Source: Hydrangea macrophylla
Taxonomy: Eukaryota; Streptophyta; Magnoliopsida; Cornales; Hydrangeaceae
Length of the DNA stretch: 64,000 nt
NCBI GenBank assembly: GCA_033977485.1
Contig: CM066997.1
Coordinates: 73,564,634 to 73,628,633 of the forward strand
Reading direction: 5' to 3'
The position numbers and the translations under genes are program-made. Positions 56,115 through 64,000 of this stretch are shown one piece after another. The notes beneath the pieces are model-generated. The model searched no databases and was not told the origin of the DNA. It worked only from the letters and a program-made list of their open reading frames with translations. Position 1 is the first letter of the stretch, and each line of letters starts with the position of its first letter.

Positions 56115-57730
56115 ATACACCCCTCAAACTATGACCTAGTTTTAACTCACACCCCTCAACTATTATACCCAACAAGTCCTTCCCTATAGGTGTTGACCCA
56201 TAAAACCTAGCACCCCTCTGTTAAACCTGTCGTCAATAAAACCAATAGAAATGTAACTTGATGTTTGTGTACCAAATTGAAATAGCCTTTAAGACCAAAA
56301 TGCCCTTTTCTTGCGAAAGAGGAAAAAAAACGAAGAAAAGAAGAGCAAATCTCATATGTGACATGTTATCATTTCATTCTACTTCATTGTTTTAACTTTC
56401 CAAACAATCAATTCACAGCTAATTTTATTAAGTTAATAAACCCTAATGAGTTCCATAAAAGACTAAATATAAATGTAGTGCTATAGGAGTAAACTCACAT
56501 GGAAAATAGTGAGTGGGTTTCTTAGTTTATGTACCTATGTGGACTAGGTTTTTTTTTCCAATTATAGAACAGAGAGTTACCGAGAGAGATATACTGTAAA
56601 GGAGGTGGACTTGGGTTTATATAGCTTGAGTGAAATTTCAGAGTTTTAGGACCTTTTTGTTCTAGAAAATGCAGAGTTGTAATGATAATTGTGCTTGAAA
56701 AATTGAAGAGATAAAACAAAATAAAAGAAAAAAAATTGTAGGTGTGCTAGGCTGTTAGTTGGTAATAGCTACATATAAAAGAGTAAAAATTGCGGAGAGT
56801 GCAACATTGAAAGAGCACTACTAGGCATACATACTTTTGCACACACTTTTGCACAACCAGCTTTAAATGCATAAACCATGTGCTGTGTACGTGGTGCATA
56901 GAAAATTGTGAAAAATTCAAATAGAACAAAGTACATGCATTTCAAGCAAAAGTGTGTGCAAAAGTGTGTATGCCTAGAATTATTGATATTGAAATATAAC
57001 AAGGGGAAGGTACTACTGAGGTCGATTGGTGGGTCGTTGAAATCGTGAGTGGAAGATGGTTCACATGATAACTTCTCTAACTAACAATTGCAGAGAGTGC
57101 TATTTGATGCCATGAGCAATGGAAGCGCAATGGTGGTTCGATATTGGTGAAATGTGGCTGATGGTGTGGAGGTGCCGCTGAGCTTGCCTTTGGGGTTTAT
57201 AATCAGATAGAGATATAGAGGCTATTTTTCATTGCTTATTGATCTATTTGAAGCAATTCTGGTGGCTCAAACTGCTTATTGATCTGTTTGTTTCATCAAA
57301 ATTATAAGCAGATCTGGTCCAAAAGGAAGCTGAGCCATAAGCAGGTGGAGGGGGCACTTTTCAAGATTATCTCTTTGTTAATCAATTCCACAACATAATA
57401 ATCAAACACCAAACTGCAATAAGCAGTTCTACTATTAAGCAGTTCTACCAATAACGATCTAGATCGCATAAGAATAAGCAAAGACAAACAGGCTCATACA
57501 AAAAGAGGTTTTCGTTTTGCAGATGAAGAAGAAGTGAAAATCAGGCAGTTTTGTGAGGAAAAAATAGTAATTTTAGATACTCTGTTGACACCTCTTAGCC
57601 TAGTCAACTCAAAGCAGTAACTCATCCTATTTTATAGTTCAATCAAGGGGGTGAGCTAAAATTAGGTCATAGTTTGAGGGGGTGTACTTGTATTTATCCC
57701 TAAATATAAGGTGCTGAGAATAATATTAAG

Positions 57731-58222
57731 GGGTGATTACATTTTACCCCCTTGTAGTTAGGCTATTTTCACTTTACCCCCCTTTAGATAAAAAATGGGC
57801 GCTTAACCCCCTTGAGATTTTAGACTAAAGTGAAACTATTAAGATTTCTCTCCAAATAGCCCCATATGGGGATTTAGTGTTAAAATTAGCCCCACATAGA
57901 AAGTTTTTAGGTAGTTAACCCCAAAATTAGTGCCCCCCCCCCCCCCCCCCCCCCCCCCGGGGATTAAGTGTTGAAAATTAGTCCCACATAGGTGGGCTAA
58001 ATGATAGCATTATCTCCACATAGAAGATTAACCCAAAATTAACCTCACAAAGGGGGCTAAGTGTTAATTATATGTTTGGCTAATTTCAGAGTTTACATCA
58101 GTTTTGAGGAAAATCTTAATAATTTACTTTAGTCCAAAACTACAGGGGGGTTAAGTGTCCAGTTTTGAACCACATGGGGTAAAGTGAAAATTGGTCTAGC
58201 CACAGGAATAAATGTATTTAAC
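57731..58222. mobile_element. MULE-type MITE, same family as 45323-45822
   Basis: The left end GGGTGATTACATTTTACCCC and the right end (rev. comp. AGTTAAATACATTTATTCC) are inverted; arms contain CACTTTACCCC and AAGTGTCCAGTTTTG-like blocks. The interior has a degenerate repeat around AATTAGCCCCACATAGG and a 26-base C run. The TSD is not clear. Confidence 0.75.
57933..57958. repeat. 26-base poly-C run
   Basis: An unbroken run of C lies inside the MITE interior, followed by GGGGAT. It may be a true homopolymer or a sequencing/assembly artefact. Confidence 0.9.
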
Positions 58223-58239
58223 TCTATTATTCATTCAAA

Positions 58240-58695
58240 GGGATAATTACATTTCAGTCAATTTTTTGTATAAATTTTGAAAGTCAGTCTATTACTTTTT
58301 TAAAATAAAAAAAATCAACAATCGTTAAAAAATTAAAAGTCATCAACAAAATTTAAAAAAAAACATTAAATTTTGAATTGTTATTTTGTGGAGTCTACTT
58401 TATATTTTCAATGTTGTGAACTTGCACCTAAACATTGTGATGATTGCTCCGAACGCTTGAAAGACTTGCTCCCAACATTGTGAAGAGTTGCACCCGACTT
58501 TGAAACGAGTTGCTCCCTATGTTTTGAAGACTTGCTCCCAAATGTTTCGAAGAGTTGCTCCCAACGTTTGAAAGAGTTGCTCCACAATGTCATATAAAAT
58601 TTGACGACTTTTTCATTTTTCCAATATATATATATATATATTTGACATTGTTTTAAATTCTACACAAAAAAAATTGACATAAAGTTTATTATCCC
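58240..58695. mobile_element. MULE-type MITE with internal tandem repeat
   Basis: Ends GGGATAATTACATTTCAGTC and GACATAAAGTTTATTATCCC are inverted. The 9-bp flanks TCATTCAAA and CAATTCAAA match at seven contiguous positions. The interior (58420-58590) has a tandem repeat of roughly 27-33 bp. Confidence 0.78.
58420..58590. repeat. Degenerate tandem repeat around TTGAAGAGTTGCTCCC
   Basis: About six copies of GAAAGAGTTGCTCCCAAC-like text recur in the 170 bp. On the minus strand they give a short repetitive ORF, which I regard as a by-product. Confidence 0.8.
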
Positions 58696-58717
58696 CAATT
58701 CAAATCCTCTATACGAG

Positions 58718-59086
58718 TAGGGACGGATCCAGAAAATCAATCCAGAGGGGTTCGATAGAGGCAAGTGTACAGGGGTTTGCCCCCGAAAAAATAAATTTGG
58801 ACCTACTTATACATATTTTGTGTACGTTTTGTGTAGATGATAAAAGCTAATGCTATAAAAATCATCAAAAAAACATAAGAGGGATGGGCTTTTATATAAT
58901 TAGCACAATAACATAAGAGAGAGGGGGCTTAATGTGATAAATTTATAATGTCAGGAAGGGCTTTCAGGGGAACCTTAACTGAAAAAAAAAATTTATTTTA
59001 TTTCTTGTAGGGTAAATCTAATATTTTTCAAAACCTTGGGGGGGCTTGAGCATCCCCTTGTCCTTTGGTCGGTCAGCCCGCCCTTG
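58718..59086. mobile_element. hAT-type non-autonomous element (369 bp)
   Basis: Ends TAGGGACGGA and CCGCCCTTG are imperfect inverted repeats. The flanks TATACGAG (58710-58717) and CATACGAG (59087-59094) match at seven of eight. The left part (GGGGTTTGCCCCCG) resembles the element at 11568-12078. Confidence 0.68.
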
Positions 59087-59094
59087 CATACGAG

Positions 59095-59447
59095 AAGTTA
59101 TTTCATGGTCTTGGAGCATTGTCACGTGATGGTCCCGGTCAGTGGCTGATTGCCATATGGTAAAGTCGTCTGGCTTAATGTTACCTGGAACATGGTTTAT
59201 CCCGGTGCGTGGTACGAGTTCGAGTGCCTGGTACATCACTTAGTTCGGTTCGGGGTACAAGGGGTATATAGTCTTAGTTGGTTCACTTTTTGGTTAGTGG
59301 TTCGCTTCGGTTTGAACTTCTGGTTCGATTAGCACTTATGTAAATAATTATAGTGTTACATATAGATAAATAGTACTAAATCATTCCATGACTTTACATA
59401 ATTAAATTTCAAATATAAAAAGTTTAACAAAACAAGATTAAATTAAG
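59095..59447. other. Non-coding DNA
   Basis: Unremarkable AT-rich DNA; no gene is supported. Confidence 0.5.
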
Positions 59448-59712
59448 GGTGTGTTTGATAACTCAATTAAGTGCTGAAAATGAAAACTTTCAGCACTTGT
59501 TTTATTTCAGCGTGTTTGATAATGTACCACTTAATTGAAAAAGCAGCCAAAAACCCACTGAAATCTTTAAGTGAAAAATTTATACTGAAAATAATCACTG
59601 AATTCAGTCTATTTCAGTACTTGAAACACTGTTTTGAGTATTACAAGCTCAACCACTTAAAATTTTCAGTACTTAAAATTCAACACTTAATTTTTAGTTT
59701 TATCAAACAGAC
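59448..59712. mobile_element. Possible hAT-like MITE
   Basis: The left end GGGTGTGTTTGATAACTCAA and the right end TTTTATCAAACAGACC are inverted, and the interior carries several CACTTAA/TTAAGTG blocks. A second, similar right end lies at about 59731-59750. No TSD was found, so the call is tentative. Confidence 0.5.
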
Positions 59713-61256
59713 CAATGCAAATATCTCAGTTTTATCAAATAGACCCAATGTAAAGTTAGGAATTAACACTAACCTTCCTTGAGGTTTGTAGTTGTGTTAC
59801 ATAGACCTCCCCTTTCGTTAGTCAATGGTGAGTTGACTGAATAGAACAACTAACTTTTCAGTCAAAGTTTTTCATAATGCCTACTTTGCCCTTATTAAAA
59901 CAAAGACATAGCAAATAAAAAATACTGAAATAATTTTTCTCCTCTTCTACTCTCTCTCTCTCCAAGCAGAGACAATTAGCAGGTCAAAAAATAAGAACCA
60001 GAGACTTGATCTGAACGCCACCATCGGATTCCGTAAATCGGAGAACTAACAATTGGAAGAAAAAAAAACAATCAAACAAACAAACTCCAGAAAATCAAAT
60101 TAATTAAGACATTGAAGAATTTGAAGAATTAAATTTAAAAAATGTGTATCAATAAGTCTCTCAATTTTTATGGGACAAAAATACCCCACATTCATACCTT
60201 GTATACACACCATAGAAACACTCAGATCTCTCTTCTCTTCTCTTCTCATCTCATCTCTTCTCTCTCTCCTCAGTTGGTGTTCATTAGTGAGAACTCTTAG
60301 ACTTGGCAATTTAAAGTCCAGAACCACTAACCTGGCCAGTTCAACCTGTAAATAATTGAATTTGGGCTGAAAAGGTTTCAGCCGCGGGTTGTAAATGGGT
60401 TTGAATCTACTAAGTGGTTTCAATTTCAAGCAGATCCATGTAGGCCCACATTACAAGCTCAAACATCGACACGACAAACCCTAATTGATAAAAACCGTAA
60501 GCCAACGTGGCAGAAAAAGTGTCCGCGAATTGTCATGTTCCGACACATAACACGTTACGTTCTTATAAGTTGTCAATGCTTCCTAGACTTGGTAGTAATT
60601 GATTTAGTTGTGCTTCTACAAATATCCCCCTAGAAGCCTCTTTAATTCTTTACTAAAATTACTTTGGCTCGTTTTGCTAAGAAAGGATTGGACCATGTTG
60701 CAGAGATTTTCTGCCCATCGGATAGTTGGGTATTGGCCAAAATTACGGTCTTTGAGACTCAAGAGAGTGATTGTTAAAATAGTGTCAGATTCACATTCAC
60801 ATAATTCATTCGATGCAATTTGGTTGGGTTGGACATTTAAGTTGTTAGAGAGTATAAGTGTACAAATACGTGTTTAGATTCAAGGCGTAGGAGTAAGGGC
60901 AGGAGCAGAATCAGGAATTTTTACTTACCATCAAAACTCATGCGATGCACAGGAAAATGTTTTTAAATTTCATGTACATGTTTTCAACCTATTGTTATAT
61001 TATTTTCATTGATAAATCTAGTTTGTACGATGTATGTGTGTATAATTGGAGATATATATGTGTGTGTGAGTGTATATACATATACATTAGATATGGTTTT
61101 AAAATTATATTATTGCTAATCTTGGACTACTACAATTTTGGGATATATACTATAAAATCTTCTTATAATTTATTCTATATATGTATGGACAAAAAATGAC
61201 AAAAAAATACAAAGCTGCCACCTGGCAAACTTCTGATTCCACTTTTTATATATATA
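59713..61256. other. Non-coding AT-rich DNA
   Basis: It has a MITE-like start near 59758 (AGGAATTAACACTAACC, then CCTCCCCTTTCGTTAG), a CT/TC-rich stretch (60226-60270) and a few homopolymer runs. No gene is recognised. Confidence 0.55.
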
Positions 61257-61290
61257 CTAGTAATTGCCCGTGCCCGTGGGCACGGCACAA
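61257..61290 (-). mobile_element. Helitron-like 3' terminus
   Basis: On the minus strand an 8-bp stem hairpin (CCGTGCCC ... GGGCACGG, at about 61268-61285) is followed by GCAATTA and CTAG, with T as the next base. Helitrons end with a hairpin, about ten bases of spacer and CTRR before a host T. The element would extend to the right. Its 5' end (TC) was not identified and no Rep/helicase gene is visible, so it would be non-autonomous or truncated. Confidence 0.6.
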
Positions 61291-61644
61291 AAAAACCCTG
61301 CATATAATCATGGATCCAATTGCATATACGACACCACCACCTCTGTGAGGAAATAACAGAGTTGTACATGTACATAACAACAGTGAACCCAGTTGTTGCA
61401 ACATTAAGGCAAATGCACATATAATGACTTGTCAATTAGTGGAAGAACTCCACGAAATACTGGAATTTGCTGCCGAGATCTAGAGATGGGTGGTAGAGGT
61501 GAATTTTTACTGTTTTTAGTCCTCTCACATGATCAAGTAAATTCAATGGTGTCTTTAAGTGTTGTTTAGTAATCAATAATTTGAGTTTGTTGAGTGTGGA
61601 TATCGCAGGTTGACTTACCCACAGCTTTTCAAAATCAATTTCTA
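61291..61644. other. Non-coding DNA
   Basis: No gene is seen between the Helitron-like end and the minus-strand PBS. Part may be Helitron interior and part the internal region of the retroelement whose LTR follows. Confidence 0.5.
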
Positions 61645-61647
61645 AAA

Positions 61648-61664
61648 CAAAACGAGTCGCCACT
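61648..61664 (-). other. Primer-binding site, minus strand
   Basis: On the minus strand AAGTGGCGACTCGTTTT contains TGGCGACTC, the same PBS motif as at 50928-50943. Confidence 0.65.
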
Positions 61665-61665
61665 T

Positions 61666-64000
61666 AATTTTTAAAAGGAAAATTAAGAAACCATTTTGAA
61701 AGCAAACTGATCTTTTAGAAACCAGAGATTAACTAGGTCCGGGGATTATGGAATGAGAGAGGAAGGAGCCCATCGGACTAAAACAGCCTCTCTCATCCTA
61801 TCTTGCGATAGGCCTCTACTCAACATCCTTTTAATCAAATTTATTAATCTAAGCATGCCCTCAACTAATACATATATACATATACATCACAAAAGCATGT
61901 CCAAAGGGTGTAAAATTGCAATTGACAAAATATCATTCAGAAGCCACATAATTCAGGTAACAAGCGATATGATATGCAATAGAGAACAAGTGAACTTACC
62001 CGGGATCCAGCAGCGATAATAAACGTGCAATGCATGCTAACAAAATAAAATCCTAAAAAGAGTCTCTAATCACATATACACATAAGGCAAAACCTAATTC
62101 TAAGGTGTCGCGCATAAGGTCGAAAGTCAAATAAAAAATCAAGGAATTTAATAAATTAGAGAGGGATTGAGAAATCGTACCTTAATAGCGCTACAAAACA
62201 AAGGGTTAGTTCGTATGATATGCAAAATACGATGTTAGAAATAACGATCCTAAATTTCTAGCTTACATCTATCTAATGTAATTAAATCCAAAGCAAATAA
62301 GTCTTAATTATAAGTGTCAAACCATATGGATGAATATGTACATGGACAAGGATAAACTATGAGATACTTTTAAACCTTGAATTCAAGCTCAGCTAATCAT
62401 TATTAAAGCATGGTTTAAGCCTTAGATCATAAGAAAGTCATTTAGGCCCTTATTTACAAAGTAAGTCAAATATGTCATAAAAACTCTGAAAATTGCAGAG
62501 AGCATACCAGAACTTAAAAGAAATAAAAAACACGTCTATTATGGTTTGATATTGATGAAATTTGGACACAAGATGCCTCTGTCAGTCTAGTTTCCAAATC
62601 AAAAAGAACATCAAGGTTTCAACGGTTAGATCTCCGGGAATATGGAAAACACTAGACATCACTCAGCATCTTACAATCTCCTGTCCAGAATTCTTGCACG
62701 ATTTATTAAAAATAGTAAAAAAATCAGAATTGCTTTGTTCTTTTTAGGGTGACTTCCTAACACATTAATCTACTTGGAAAAAATTATTTTGGGTCATAGA
62801 AACTTTGTTAGAACTCTGATTTAATTATTTCAAAAGAGTGTTGCTGTTCTGAAACTATTCTGAAATTCTGGACAGATTGTTGTTGCTTCACAAAAACCAT
62901 GATCAAACCATTCTAAACATGAAACCACCTCAAAACAAAAATTACAGTGGTAGAACAATGTGTTATTGACACTTTCCCGTTGGTTTCACTTGATTTCAAC
63001 GGTTAGATTTCGAACTAAAAATCTTTGATCAAAAACAGTTTGTGGATTCACTGTTTTTATTTTGCTAGTTCAACTTTTATTTGGTAACTCCAACTATTAA
63101 ACCATGAAGTTGGGTTTAAACCAAACCACTTCTCCTACCATTTGATGGTCATTGGAGACTACAAACCTTTGTTCTTCATAGATTTCAAATGAAACATGGA
63201 TTGACTTCATGAAATCTAAAGGATAGGGAAATCTAAACCATGGAGATGGATTTAGACTCAAAACTATATTCTCCTACCATTTAATGGTCATTGGAGATGA
63301 AAGTGCAACTAATACTTGGTAGTTTTCAAAGGAATATGGAAATGATTCCATGAGACACCAAGTTTAGAGGATCCAAGTCATGAATATGGACTTGGGCCCT
63401 ATCTATGTGAAATGAAGTGATGATCAAGTTTTGACTTCCATGTAGAGCAATGAGCTTACATGAGATTCAAAGGATCATGCTCAAGAGATCAAAAGAGATA
63501 TTGAAGATCTCCAAGACCTTTAAGAGAAGAAGATAGACAAAAAAATAGAAAGAAGTATTGGGAACAAAAAGACTACTAAGTTTAAAACAAAGAAAGATGA
63601 TGAAATATTCTAAGATTTAAAGATTTCAAGGGAAGAAAGAGTAAGCTAATAATCTAGGTTTAGAGGATCACCTCCAAATTATCCTCAAAGTTTTCTTTTG
63701 AAGATTATCCAAACTCTCCTTCAAGCTCTCCCAAAACTCTCTCTTTTCTTTCAAATGTGGGTGTAATGGAAGTGTTTTTTTTGTATAGGTTTTTCCCCCC
63801 AAATGCTTTTTTTCTCTTGGTCCTCCTTACCAACAAGATCCCTTCTCTTTTATAGGCAAAAACACCAGGTATTTTTGGTGAATTTCGGAGTAAAAAACAG
63901 GTGTAATTCTCTCATTTGGTGGTACAATGTGTACTTTCTGAAATTAGACAGACTGCTGCCCAGCGCGGCAGTCAGAAACCTGCCGCGGCAGTCCGTGAAT
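61666..64000 (-). repeat. Long LTR, minus strand, runs off the window
   Basis: It matches the LTR at 50946-53980 in order, including AGGAAAATTAAGAAAC, ACTGATCTTTTGGAAACC-type text, CTTACCCGGGATCCA and AAATCTTTGATC. A GC-rich block with GCGGCAGTC repeats lies at the very end (63957-64000). The 5' limit is beyond the window. No gene is supported within it. Confidence 0.75.

Larger units (their letters stand above)
54167..57700. mobile_element. MULE-type element, 1.6 kb before a copia insertion
   Basis: Left end GGGATAAATGCAT (then interrupted by the copia element at 54185) continues at 56115 with CCCCTCAAACTATGACCTAG. The right end (57585-57700) is the inverted copy, ending TATTTATCCC. The flanks TAAATACAA (54158-54166) and TAAATATAA (57701-57709) match at eight of nine. 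Without the copia DNA and its TSD it would be about 1.6 kb. The interior is non-coding. Confidence 0.85.

Noticed and set aside
58408..58593. Minus-strand 61-codon frame with repeated motif
   Set aside because: It follows the tandem repeat inside a MITE; no evidence of a real peptide.
1..64000. tRNA, rRNA or miRNA genes
   Set aside because: No cloverleaf or rRNA-like sequence was recognised by eye. A tRNAscan and an Infernal run would be needed to exclude weak cases.

Overview
This window is nuclear DNA from a flowering plant, probably a eudicot; the species cannot be told. It is mostly nested transposable elements: decayed Ty3/gypsy, Ty1/copia, hAT and CACTA sequences, many small inverted-repeat elements with clear target-site duplications (TSDs), and a Helitron-like end. 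The only convincing host gene is a two-exon gene at 13081-15261 for an NC/LRAT-domain (NlpC/P60-like) membrane protein.

Layout. 1-8244: a Tat-type gypsy element on the minus strand. It has one LTR with TATA box, a primer-binding site (PBS), gag-pol broken by stops and frameshifts, and a spliced coiled-coil ORF on the opposite strand. Its other LTR lies outside the window. 8245-12930: gene-poor DNA with MITEs of the Mutator, Tourist and hAT types. 13081-15261: the NC/LRAT gene. 15262-17440: AT-rich intergenic DNA. 17444-18544: 5' part of an Ac-like hAT element with a truncated BED-finger transposase, cut off by a CACTA-type end at 18545 with a 7-copy tandem array behind it. 20994-36999: a second gypsy element (plus strand) with a 3 kb 5' LTR, repeat-rich leader, decayed gag-pol, and two antisense genes (DUF7745-like and plant-mobile-domain-like) downstream of pol. 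37000-43846: a Tekay/Del-like chromovirus with a 5'-truncated 5' LTR and a full 3' LTR. 43849-44020: C-terminus of a different hAT transposase.

44042-46150: a cluster of MULE-type MITEs. 47100-50525: remains of another gypsy element split by a solo LTR related to the chromovirus LTR. 50946-53980 and 61666-64000: two minus-strand LTRs of a long-LTR family sharing the PBS type of the second gypsy element. 54167-57700: a 1.6 kb MULE-type element with a copia element inserted in its terminal repeat, leaving an exact 5-bp TSD. 57731-59086: two more MULE-type elements and an hAT element. 61257: a probable minus-strand Helitron 3' end.

No functional system of cooperating host genes is visible. The more unusual items are the duplicated membrane module fused to the NC/LRAT domain, the antisense gene sets inside two gypsy elements, and a 29-bp tandem repeat whose hairpin stems appear to covary. 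All protein family calls are by eye from motifs; no database search was run.
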